Made by a program: the position numbers and the translations under genes
Assembly: GCA_046350935.1 (NCBI GenBank)
Contig: JAXLZK010000019.1
Location: 1-64,000 of the forward strand
Reading direction: 5' to 3'
DNA length: 64,000 bases
Origin: Nitrobium sp046350935
GTDB taxonomy: Bacteria > Nitrospirota > Thermodesulfovibrionia > Thermodesulfovibrionales > Dissulfurispiraceae
Notes under the pieces: generated by a model
The model's database searches: none
Seen by the model: the letters and a program-made list of their open reading frames with translations, nothing else
Told to the model about the DNA's origin: nothing
Part shown: positions 43,673-51,340 of the stretch, piece after piece
Position numbering within the stretch: position 1 is the first letter of the stretch
How the letters are laid out: each line of letters opens with the position of its first letter

Positions 43673-43698
43673 GGACTCACCTCTGCTCTATGAGTTTT

Positions 43699-43728
43699 AT
43701 AATAATACTTTAGTTGAATCATGTCAAC
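43699..43728 (-). promoter_or_regulatory. Heat-shock operon promoter with an overlapping dyad
   Basis: On the minus strand TTGACA (43727-43722), 17-nt spacer and TATTAT (43704-43699). The dyad GTTGA-N6-TCAAC (43713-43728) overlaps the -35, the right place for a repressor such as HspR, though its spacing differs from the classical CTTGAGT-N7-ACTCAAG box. Confidence 0.75.
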
Positions 43729-43934
43729 ATATCTTATGTAATAACATGAAGAGTAAGCGAAAACGGCCATAGTTACATTATCCTACGCATGCCGTGGTAG
43801 TGCAAGCTGTTTGGGAAGGATACCGCAGAAAAACAGGTGAAAAGGTACGGTATGGTACAATTAATGATGTATTTTCCCACTCCAGAGCAAGAAGCACCGG
43901 GCAGACCGCACCTCCGTTGAGAAAAAGAGACGCA

Positions 43935-45200
43935 ATGCCGCACTATTCCTCTATTATCCTCGATACGGAGATACCCGTCTACGGCGGCCTTTCCCTCGGC
44001 AGATGGCAGGGAAAGGTTGTGCTGGTGAAAGGCGCCCTACCGGGGGAGCGGGTTGAAGCGCGTATCGAGGAGGAGAAGCGCGACTTCTCCGCTGCCTCGA
44101 CCCTGCGGGTCCTCTCCCCCTCCCCGGATAGGAGAGAGCCCCGGTGCAGCCTTTTCGGACTCTGCGGAGGCTGCCAGATGCAGTACGCATCCTATGAGCG
44201 CCAGGTAAGAATAAAGGAAGAGGTCTTGCAGGATACCCTGAGGCGCCTGGCCCGCAGGGAGATCGACCTCTTCCCTTCCCTTGTCGATGGGCACCCCTGG
44301 CACTACCGCTATCGGGGACAGTTCAAAGCGGAGGGGGGCATGATCGGTTTTTACCGGGAGAAGACACGGGAGGTGGTGGACGCCGAGGCGTGCCCTCTGA
44401 TGGCTGATCCGGTGAATAGCGGCCTTTCCGCGATACGAGCGGTGGTGAAAAAGGGGAAGGTGCCGGGTTCAGGAGAAATCAGGGAGATCCACCTTTCCTG
44501 CGGTGAGGTGGCCGTCGTTCTGCTCAAGACGCGCCTGGCTGCCCGAAGGAAAAAGGAGGCGGATGTCCTCGCGGCATTGTTTCGGGACGCAGGCTTTTCG
44601 GGGGTCGTCGTGGAGGGGGAGGAGAGGGGCCTGATGCACTACGGCGAGCGGTTTACGTCATTCTCTCTGGAGGGGCTCTCCTATACGGTGTCGCCCCTCA
44701 GCTTTTTCCAGAGCCACTGGAGGCTGAATCAGAAGGTGGTCGCTTTTCTCAAAAGGGAGGCGCATCCTCTGCAGGGGAAAACCGTGCTGGATCTGTACGC
44801 GGGTGCGGGCAATTTCTCCCTGCCCCTTGCTGCCGAAGCGGAGACGGTTATCGCCGTCGAAGAGAACCACGCCGCCATAGAGGACGGAAGGAGAAATGCA
44901 GAGAGGAACGGGATCGGCAACTACCTGTTTCTTCACTCCTCTGCCGAACGGGCGGTGGTGCGCGACCGCGTGCAGTTCCTGATTCTCGATCCGCCCCGTC
45001 TCGGCCTCACCGGGAGGGTCGTGGAGAAGGTGCTGGCGATGATGCCGGAGAGGATAGCCTATGTCTCGTGCAATCCCGCTACGCTGGCGCGCGACCTGCG
45101 CAAGCTCTCGGAGAAATATGAGCTGGAGTCCGTAAGAATGATCGACTTCTTTCCGCAGACGTATCATATTGAATCCTTGACCTTCCTGCGTTTGAAGTGA
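43935..45200 (+). CDS. RlmD/TrmA-family RNA uracil-5-methyltransferase
   Basis: A 421-aa SAM-dependent methyltransferase for m5U in RNA (COG2265). The TRAM-like N-terminus (VYGGLSLGRWQGKVVLVKGALPGERV) is followed by an Fe-S cluster site (C-x5-CGGC in RCSLFGLCGGCQMQ plus ACPLM), the SAM-binding VLDLYAGAGNFSLPLA, and the motif DPPRLGLTGRVVEKVL with the catalytic YVSCNPATLARDL. The cluster type fits 23S-directed RlmD/RlmCD. I start at 43935; the open frame to 43794 has no SD. A -10-like TGgTACAAT at 43851-43861 lies upstream and includes a tiny ORF. Confidence 0.92.
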   Translation: MPHYSSIILDTEIPVYGGLSLGRWQGKVVLVKGALPGERVEARIEEEKRDFSAASTLRVLSPSPDRREPRCSLFGLCGGCQMQYASYERQVRIKEEVLQDTLRRLARREIDLFPSLVDGHPWHYRYRGQFKAEGGMIGFYREKTREVVDAEACPLMADPVNSGLSAIRAVVKKGKVPGSGEIREIHLSCGEVAVVLLKTRLAARRKKEADVLAALFRDAGFSGVVVEGEERGLMHYGERFTSFSLEGLSYTVSPLSFFQSHWRLNQKVVAFLKREAHPLQGKTVLDLYAGAGNFSLPLAAEAETVIAVEENHAAIEDGRRNAERNGIGNYLFLHSSAERAVVRDRVQFLILDPPRLGLTGRVVEKVLAMMPERIAYVSCNPATLARDLRKLSEKYELESVRMIDFFPQTYHIESLTFLRLK

Positions 45201-45265
45201 GGCGGCCTCCCCTTTCCTCCTGCTGCTCCCTCCCGGGGAGGGGCAGGAGCCGCTGCCCGCAAAAA

Positions 45266-45274
45266 TGGTATCAT
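45266..45274 (+). promoter_or_regulatory. Extended -10 promoter directly before the suhB-like gene
   Basis: TGGTATCAT (TATCAT at 45269-45274) lies only 6 nt before the ATG at 45281, so the transcript should be leaderless or nearly so. No SD is present. Confidence 0.5.
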
Positions 45275-45280
45275 TAAGCC

Positions 45281-46096
45281 ATGGACATTCCGCGTGCATC
45301 CGAGTTCCTCACCACTGCAGTCAGTGCGGCGCGGCGTGCGGGAGATATCATTCTTGAGAACCTCGGGAAAGTCACGAAGGAGGATATCGGCCTCAAGCAG
45401 GCGTCCGACTTCGTTACCCGGGTGGACAGGGAGGCGGAAGAGAGCATCATCGCGGAGATCAGGGAGAGATTTCCCGACCACCTCTTCTTTGCCGAGGAGT
45501 CCCTCAGGGAAAGCGGAGCAGGACAGTACCGCTGGATTATCGATCCCCTGGACGGCACAACCAACTTTATCCATACCTATCCTGTTTTCAGCGTTTCGAT
45601 CGCCCTCGAATACAGGGGGGATATTATTGCCGGGGTAGTTTTCGACCCTCTGCGCGGTGAGCTTTTCAGTGCGGAGAAGGGGGCAGGAGCCTTTCTGAAC
45701 GGGCGGACCCTTCGTGTCTCTGGGGTGGTTGATCCAAAGAACAGCCTAGTCGCCACCGGATTCCCTTTCCGGCAAAAGGAGGTTCTTGACCGCTACCTCC
45801 TGCTCTTCAAGAACGTCCTGCTCGGGGTAAGTGACCTGCGGCGGGCAGGCTCCGCAGCCCTGGACCTCTCTTCTGTCGCCTCGGGACGGTGCGAGGCGTT
45901 CTTTGAAATCGGTCTGAGCCCATGGGATATAGCTGCCGGAAGCCTGCTTATCAAAGAGGCCGGGGGAGTGGTGACCGATTTCGGGGGAGGGGGCGACTAC
46001 CTTCGGACCGGGAATGTCGTGGCCGGCAATCCGGCTCTCCACCCGCTCCTTTTAGGGAGCGTGCAAGAGGTCTTCAGGGGGCAGATCGACAGGTAG
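45281..46096 (+). CDS. suhB: Inositol-1-monophosphatase family (SuhB-like)
   Basis: A 271-aa Mg-dependent phosphatase. The metal-site motifs are complete: FFAEES near residue 67, IDPLDGTTNFIH near 86-97, and SPWDIAAGSLLIKEAGG near 209-225. Length and fold match bacterial IMPases, which hydrolyse inositol-1-phosphate or related sugar phosphates, and E. coli SuhB also joins rRNA antitermination complexes. It is monocistronic with a leaderless-type promoter. The next gene also has its own such promoter. Confidence 0.95.
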   Translation: MDIPRASEFLTTAVSAARRAGDIILENLGKVTKEDIGLKQASDFVTRVDREAEESIIAEIRERFPDHLFFAEESLRESGAGQYRWIIDPLDGTTNFIHTYPVFSVSIALEYRGDIIAGVVFDPLRGELFSAEKGAGAFLNGRTLRVSGVVDPKNSLVATGFPFRQKEVLDRYLLLFKNVLLGVSDLRRAGSAALDLSSVASGRCEAFFEIGLSPWDIAAGSLLIKEAGGVVTDFGGGGDYLRTGNVVAGNPALHPLLLGSVQEVFRGQIDR

Positions 46097-46147
46097 GGTT
46101 TCGGGAAGCCCTCGCGGGGCCGGTGCGCTCCTGCGATGCAGGTATGG

Positions 46148-46153
46148 TACAAT
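46148..46153 (+). promoter_or_regulatory. Extended -10 promoter directly before the 46160 gene
   Basis: TGGTACAAT (TACAAT at 46148-46153) ends 6 nt before the ATG at 46160. This is the same arrangement as for the suhB-like gene and others here. Confidence 0.5.
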
Positions 46154-46159
46154 TACCCT

Positions 46160-46672
46160 ATGGCGCTCCTGTGCCCCATAGAGAGGCTCCAAGAGAAGCA
46201 CGAGCTGGTTATCTGCGACAGCGGGCCCTCCATGGAGGCGCACAAGGAGCTGTTCCATTTCAACGATGAGGTCTACCTCATCTCCGAGGCGGATATCGTC
46301 GAGGCTGTTGAGGGGATTGTCACCGCTTTCAATACCGCTCTTGCCGAGCATCCTGCCCGGATGCATCTGGTGCTCGGGTGGGAGAGCCTCCTCAAGACCT
46401 CCCTCTGGAAACCCTCCCGGCCTCTCACCGGAGACGCCTTTACGCTTCTGCGCGCCGCGGGAGCCGCCTCCCAGGAGTTGCAGCCCTTCAAGACCGCGGA
46501 TATCGGCGACCTTTTCCCCTGGCTCTACTACGGGAAACGGTTCGATATTCTCAGAAGATTGTGCCACGCTGCTAAAAAGCGGGTGGAAGGGCATCTGAAG
46601 GACCACTCCATCCGCGTCGATTGCCATCTTTTTGCTGAAGAGACCGGCAGAATCGTTGCAAGCAGCCTCTGA
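46160..46672 (+). CDS. Hypothetical protein, 170 aa
   Basis: An unrecognised soluble protein. Features: ELVICDSGPSMEAHKELFHFNDEVYLISEADIVEAVEGI (alpha/beta-like N-terminal half), a linker and a C-terminal half with KRFDILRRLCHAAKKRVEGHL and VDCHLFAEETGRIV. No signal or membrane segment. The ATG at 46160 is preferred to the upstream 46136 start because a -10 box lies just upstream of it. It sits between suhB and the convergent hemH. No function can be given. Confidence 0.75.
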   Translation: MALLCPIERLQEKHELVICDSGPSMEAHKELFHFNDEVYLISEADIVEAVEGIVTAFNTALAEHPARMHLVLGWESLLKTSLWKPSRPLTGDAFTLLRAAGAASQELQPFKTADIGDLFPWLYYGKRFDILRRLCHAAKKRVEGHLKDHSIRVDCHLFAEETGRIVASSL

Positions 46673-46730
46673 AAGAACTGCTGACCTCCGGGGGAGGGAG
46701 ACGGGGTGAATGCGAAATCGCGGACGCGGT

Positions 46731-47720
46731 TTACCGCGCCCAGCCTGCCTCGTTCATCTCTTGTAATGCAATGTCCGCAAGGGCCTCAATAAACGTGCGG
46801 GAGGTATTGAGGGATTCGGCTCTTTCGAGGCGCATGCCGAGGCCCTGGGCCAACTCCTTGTACAGAATGTCGATTTCGTAAAGGGTCTCGATATGGTCCG
46901 AAACGAAGCTGACGGGTACGACCAGAAGAGTGCGCACTCCCTTTTCCGCGAGGGTATGGAGCATGTGCTCGGTGGTCGGTTCGAGCCACTTTACCGGTCC
47001 GGTCTTGCTTTGATAGGAGAGATGCCACTCGCCGCCGATTTTTTTCATGACTTCGGAAATCGTCCCCCGTATCTCTCTGTCGTAGGGGTCACCGGCATCG
47101 ATGAACCGTTGCGGAAGGCTATGGGCGCTGAAGAGAATGGCCGGCCTCTCTGAGAAGCGGGAGATCCCCTGCCGGATACTCTCCGCTACTGCCTCGATAT
47201 AACCGGGGTGGTCGAACCACGAGGAGACGCAGCGGTACTCCATGGGGTAGCGCACTAGTGCCTCCCTGAAGCTTTTGACCGAGGACCCGGTGGTCGCCAC
47301 TGAGTAGTGGGGATAGAGGCTGAGGGCCAGAACCCTCCCGACGCCCTCCTGCCGCATCTGCGCTACGGTGTCTTCGATAAAGGGACGCCAGTACCGCATG
47401 CCGGTATACACCCGGAAAGGGGCAAGAGCGCCGGCGGGAGCGGTATCCGTTCCTGCAAAACCCCTCCTGTTCAGCGTATCTTCCAGTGCCTTCGCCTGTG
47501 CGAAGGTGATGGCGGGAAGGGGGGATTTGCCGCCGATGCGCGCATAGGCCTCCTTCACCTTCTGCAAGCGCATGCGTACAATGAGGGAGGCGAGGGGCTT
47601 TTGGAGAAGAGGAGGACCGAGTCTGATAATGTCCCTGTCGGAAAAAAGATTATACAGGAACGGCCGCACTGCATCAAGGGAATCAGGGCCGCCCAGATTG
47701 AGAAGGATTATGCCGGTCAC
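46731..47720 (-). CDS. hemH: Ferrochelatase
   Basis: A 329-aa enzyme inserting Fe2+ into protoporphyrin (or coproporphyrin) to finish heme biosynthesis. Marks: ILLNLGGPDSLDAVRPFLYNLFSDRDII at the N-terminus, the porphyrin-contact GMRYWRPFI, the catalytic His in LFSAHSLPQRFI near residue 196, SYQSKTGPVKWLEP and the metal-site FVSDHIETLYEIDI with conserved E. No Fe-S cluster Cys set is seen. It starts with GTG at 47720. A Cys-rich protein gene lies upstream on the same strand, 33 nt away. Confidence 0.96.
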   Translation of the reverse strand: MTGIILLNLGGPDSLDAVRPFLYNLFSDRDIIRLGPPLLQKPLASLIVRMRLQKVKEAYARIGGKSPLPAITFAQAKALEDTLNRRGFAGTDTAPAGALAPFRVYTGMRYWRPFIEDTVAQMRQEGVGRVLALSLYPHYSVATTGSSVKSFREALVRYPMEYRCVSSWFDHPGYIEAVAESIRQGISRFSERPAILFSAHSLPQRFIDAGDPYDREIRGTISEVMKKIGGEWHLSYQSKTGPVKWLEPTTEHMLHTLAEKGVRTLLVVPVSFVSDHIETLYEIDILYKELAQGLGMRLERAESLNTSRTFIEALADIALQEMNEAGWAR

Positions 47721-47753
47721 GAAGTAAAGAATACCGGATGCAGGGAGAAGGAA

Positions 47754-48002
47754 TCAAGACCCTTGCTCGTGCAGTTTCCTAACAAGCCTCTCGTATTTTT
47801 CCGCGCCGACACATTCCTTGGCTGCAGGGCACCACAAAAGACACGAAGGAGCCATATCTCGTGTAATGGTCTTTCCGCACCCCTTGCATATGGTGTCCGG
47901 TTCGTCCGTCCATATCTCATTCTTGTGCGTGCAGAAGGCGCACAGAAGCTCTTCCGGGTACGGGTTTCTTATTTCTCTGCTTCCGGGACAACTTTCTTTC
48001 AT
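47754..48002 (-). CDS. Small Cys-rich (zinc-ribbon-like) protein
   Basis: An 82-aa protein with eight Cys arranged as C-x2-C near residues 21-24 (LCAFCTHKNE), C-x2-C (ICKGCGKTIT) and C-x3-C/C (SCLLWCPAAKEC), then a helix EKYERLVRKLHEQ. The first two pairs form a probable zinc ribbon, the last three Cys an extra site. Similar small domains occur near phosphohydrolases and redox genes in anaerobes. It lies 33 nt upstream of hemH on the same strand and is probably cotranscribed. Confidence 0.75.
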   Translation of the reverse strand: MKESCPGSREIRNPYPEELLCAFCTHKNEIWTDEPDTICKGCGKTITRDMAPSCLLWCPAAKECVGAEKYERLVRKLHEQGS

Positions 48003-48267
48003 AATTGATAGTGTAGCAGAAGGGGGCCTTCATAAGTATGAGACAAATCATACCCCTGCGGTCCGCAGCAGCACCCCTCTTGTTCCACGGGGAACACAAA
48101 GGGACAGGTAAAGAGTAGGATAGTGGCAGAGGAAAACTATTTGTATTTATTGCCTTGTTGTCTCTCTTTCCCTGTTTCTAGGCGAATGAAAAGTGAGGGT
48201 GCAGAGGAGCCCTCAGAACAGGCACTCTCAGGCAGGGTGCTGGAGGCACTCTCTTTCTCTATGAGGG

Positions 48268-48475
48268 AAGGGAGGTCGTAACTCCCCCTCACCCCCTCTT
48301 ACCCTACGAGGGGGAAAATACAGGGTGTCCTCTTTACGGGAGTAGGGGGAACAGAAGGTCTCTCCTCACGGAAGGAAGGGGAATGCAGTTCCCTCCCCTT
48401 AGAGTAAGGGGAGGCGAGGAGGGGTTACTGTCTTTCTCCCTTTCCTTGTCTTTCCATTGCTTTTTCCTGTCTCAC
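48268..48475. repeat. 32-bp hairpin-unit array, four units (copy 2, inverted)
   Basis: Reverse complement of 28769-29008, starting AAGGGAGGTCGTAACTCCCC and ending CCTGTCTCAC. It is 208 bp against 240 bp, the difference being exactly one 32-bp unit. Outside the lost unit the two copies are nearly identical. Confidence 0.88.
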
Positions 48476-48547
48476 CCTGCATTTCTCTCTTCCTGCCTAT
48501 GTGATCAGAATCCATCACTGCGGAGAGAGCCGGGGTCACTCTAAATC

Positions 48548-48660
48548 GTCACCCCGGCAGATTCCGGACCGGGCCGGGAGAAAAGCCGGGTCCAGTTCTT
48601 TTAGGAGAAAGACTGGATCCCGGATCAGAGGATCTATCGGGATGATGGCGGGATGACGGC
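48548..48660 (-). repeat. REP-like palindromic element, copy B
   Basis: Starts GTCACCCCGGC, contains the dyad CCGGGTCCAGT/ACTGGATCCCGG (48586-48596 with 48612-48623) and ends GATGACGGC. Inverted relative to copy A at 11721-11820. Confidence 0.7.
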
Positions 48661-49156
48661 GAGGGGAAGCAGAGGGCATGTTAGGTTAATGGCGGGATGG
48701 TTGCAGGGCGATGCCGGGGAGGAGAGAGGGACTCTGACTCCTTCCTGACTGTCCGCTGCCCAATGTATATATCCTTATTTTCAACATCCTCTGTTTTGTT
48801 TGCCATTGGTGGACAGGGGGGATATACTTTTATCAAAGAAACGTGAAGAGGCTGTGCGTTCCGCTGTTTTCTGCAGAAACGATAGCCACTTTCCGGCTTC
48901 CCTTCACCTCTCTCCTCTCTCCTCTCCGTGCCGCTCCTGCTCTCACCGGGTCCGGGCAGTTTTTTCTCGGCAGTCCTTTTTTTCGATAGGAGGTCAGGTT
49001 GTCGGGGCAAACGAAGAAAGCGTTTGCAACGCTTTGGGGGCAACCCCTCCATGCAGGTGTTCAGGCGGAAAACAGGGGAGCTCCGCATTCCTCACGGGTA
49101 ATGCAGAGCTTGGCAGCAGGGAGAAAGCAATTAAGCAAAGAAAGGGAGGGTGCGCG

Positions 49157-50380
49157 ATGAAGGCAGTCGTATTCCATGCTGTAGGAGATATCAGGTTGGA
49201 GAACATGCCAGACCCGAAAATTCAGTCGCCGAACGATGCAATTGTACGGATCACTGCGAGCGCCATATGCGGGACAGACCTGCACATGGTGCGCGGCACC
49301 GTATCGGGAATGGAGCCCGGTACTATTCTCGGACACGAGGGAGTGGGAGTTATACAGGAAAAGGGGCGGCAGGTACGGAATTTCCTGGAGGGAGACCGTG
49401 TCGTGATCGCCAGTACCATAGCGTGTGGGTACTGCTCCTATTGCAGGGCCGGATACTTCTCGCAATGCGACAACGCGAATCCGCACGGCTCACGGGCAGG
49501 AACGGCCTTTTTCGGCGGGCCGAAGTCATCAGGGCCTTTCCACGGTCTGCAGGCGGAGAGGGCGAGGGTTCCCTATGCGAATGTCGGATTGGTTAAAGTG
49601 CCCGACGAGGTGACAGGCGACCAGGCGATTCTCCTTTCGGATATCTTTCCGACTGGATACTTCGGCGCCGATCTGGCTGAAATAAAGTCGGGGAACACCG
49701 TTGCTGTTTTCGGGTGCGGACCGGTGGGGCAGTTTGCCATTTTAAGCGCCTTCCTGATGGATGCGGGGAGGGTTATCGCCGTGGACCGCATACCCTCGCG
49801 CCTCGACATGGCGCAGTCGCAAGGGGCGGAAGGGATCAATTTCGAGCAGGATGACCCTGTCGAGGCTATTCTGAGTCTTACGGGCGGCATCGGGGTCGAT
49901 AGAGTAATCGATGCGGTGGGAGTGGATGCGGTGCACGCGGAAAAGGGTCCCGCCGCACAGAAAGCAGAGCAGATGAAGGAGCAGTTCCGGCAGGAGGTGC
50001 AAAAAGTCGCTCCGAAGACCAATCCGCAAGGGAGCTCGTGGGTGCCCGGAGATGCCCCATCCCAAGCCCTCTTGTGGGCTGTCGGGGCAGTGGCAAAGGC
50101 AGGCACTCTCTCCATAATCGGCGTCTATCCTGAAACCATGCAGTTTTTCCCCTTTGGAAAAGCAATGTCCAAGAGCCTCACCATAAAGGGAGGAAATTGC
50201 CCGCATCGGAAATACATCCCCCTCTTGCTTAAGCTGGTAAAGAGCGGGGCAGTGGATCCGGAAAAGGTGCTCTCGAATATTGAACCCCTCACTTCGGTTA
50301 TCAATGCCTATAAGTCCTTTGATGAGCGGCAGCCGGGCTGGATGAAGGTGGAGCTTGTTCCCGAGGAGATTCTCGTATAG
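49157..50380 (+). CDS. Zn-dependent alcohol dehydrogenase (formaldehyde-dehydrogenase-like)
   Basis: A 407-aa medium-chain dehydrogenase. Catalytic Zn site: C39 region AICGTDLHMVRG and GHEGVGVI; structural Zn Cys cluster IACGYCSYCRAGYFSQC near 93-109; Rossmann motif FGCGPVGQFAIL near 191. The long insertion (about 270-300, GVDAVHAEKGPAAQKAEQ) is typical of the glutathione-independent formaldehyde-dehydrogenase/threonine-dehydrogenase-like subgroup. The substrate is therefore probably a small aldehyde or alcohol. I start at 49157. The upstream SD is weak (GGGAGGG). The open frame to 48800 is non-coding. Confidence 0.93.
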   Translation: MKAVVFHAVGDIRLENMPDPKIQSPNDAIVRITASAICGTDLHMVRGTVSGMEPGTILGHEGVGVIQEKGRQVRNFLEGDRVVIASTIACGYCSYCRAGYFSQCDNANPHGSRAGTAFFGGPKSSGPFHGLQAERARVPYANVGLVKVPDEVTGDQAILLSDIFPTGYFGADLAEIKSGNTVAVFGCGPVGQFAILSAFLMDAGRVIAVDRIPSRLDMAQSQGAEGINFEQDDPVEAILSLTGGIGVDRVIDAVGVDAVHAEKGPAAQKAEQMKEQFRQEVQKVAPKTNPQGSSWVPGDAPSQALLWAVGAVAKAGTLSIIGVYPETMQFFPFGKAMSKSLTIKGGNCPHRKYIPLLLKLVKSGAVDPEKVLSNIEPLTSVINAYKSFDERQPGWMKVELVPEEILV

Positions 50381-50608
50381 GGGAACCGTAACGAAACAAA
50401 GAGAAGAGAGAACAAGCAGAGAGAGGCGGAGGTGAAGCAGAAAAAGGCAGGGTAATGATACGGCAGAGGGGCAGGAGATCGCCCCTCCTTCTTTCTCTGC
50501 CTTGTCTTTCTCTGTCTTGCCCTGCTGCTGTCTTCTCCTGCCTTAGTTGCCTCTCTCCGCCATCGGGCGTTCCCCGTGGAACACTTCCGCAGGAACGGGT
50601 GTTTTGTT

Positions 50609-50633
50609 TTCAGGGTGTGTCTGCACACCCTGG
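50609..50633. repeat. Dispersed repeat core CAGGGTGTGTCTGCACACCCTG
   Basis: A nearly perfect palindrome, AGGGTGTG...CACACCCT, in the 256-nt gap after the alcohol dehydrogenase. It shares GGGTGTGTCTGCACAC with 25684-25700 and a variant at 38499-38516. Confidence 0.65.
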
Positions 50634-50636
50634 CGT

Positions 50637-51104
50637 TCAGGCGAGGCGCAATTCCATATAAAAGGCCCCCGCGATGGGTGTGGGATCATAGGGCTCGATT
50701 TCAGTGAACCCGAGGGAGTGATAGAGGGGGATCGCCTCCTTCATCGAGGGAAGGGTGTTGAGGCGGATGCGGCGATAATGCAGCCGCCGGGCGTCTTCAA
50801 CAGCGGAAAGGACGAGGGCCTTGCCGATGCCTTTGCCCCGGAATGCAGGACGCACATAGAGCCTTTTCATTTCACAGGCGTCCTTGTCCAGCCTTTTCAA
50901 TGCAACGCATCCGGCCACTCCGTTTTCATGACGGGCCACGAGCAAAGCGCCTCCGGGGGAAGCGTAGTCACCGGGGAGGGCGGCTATCTCGATCTCAAGG
51001 TTTTTGAAGCAGGGATTGCATCCCAGAGCGGCAGCATATTCCCGGAAGAGTTCCTTTACCTCTGCCAGGACCTCTCCCTTCTCTGCGGGTACGATGGCGA
51101 CCAT
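50637..51104 (-). CDS. GNAT N-acetyltransferase
   Basis: A 155-aa protein of the GNAT superfamily using acetyl-CoA. Motif A (CoA loop) is MKRLYVRPAFRGKGIGKAL near residues 94-112. Motif B follows with IRLNTLPSMKEAIPLYHSLGFTEIEPY, the usual aromatic end. The ATG at 51104 follows AGGGGG; the longer frame to 51365 overlaps the divergent gene's start and is unlikely. The substrate is unknown. It is divergent from the PAP2-GT39 gene. Confidence 0.9.
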   Translation of the reverse strand: MVAIVPAEKGEVLAEVKELFREYAAALGCNPCFKNLEIEIAALPGDYASPGGALLVARHENGVAGCVALKRLDKDACEMKRLYVRPAFRGKGIGKALVLSAVEDARRLHYRRIRLNTLPSMKEAIPLYHSLGFTEIEPYDPTPIAGAFYMELRLA

Positions 51105-51340
51105 AAGCGTTTGCCCCCTGTGCAGGTACAGTGTAGGATACGAAACAACAAAGCAAAAATGGCGGACCTTCTCCGTTTCGGTCCGCTTTTTTTGCTTTCC
51201 GCACTCCGGACCCTTTGGCCGCGGGGCATGGGAAGCCGGAGAGTCCTGCAAAGAAAGACGGTGCAAGCACGACCAGAAGGTAGTGTATATGGTAACATAT
51301 CTGACAATAGATTTTTCCCCTTTAGGAACTCGGGATAGTG

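Larger units (their letters stand above)
48003..49156. other. Long intergenic region with repeats, no supported gene
   Basis: About 1.15 kb between the Cys-rich gene and the alcohol dehydrogenase. It contains copy 2 of the 32-bp hairpin array (48268-48475) and copy B of the REP-like element (48548-48660). Open frames at 48681-49088 (minus) and upstream of 49157 (plus) are Arg/Pro/Ser-rich without start signals. The about 480 nt before the dehydrogenase may contain its promoter. Confidence 0.6.

Noticed and set aside
48681..49088. 135-aa minus-strand open frame
   Set aside because: Arg/Pro/Ser-rich, no SD, no domain; lies in a repeat-rich intergenic region.
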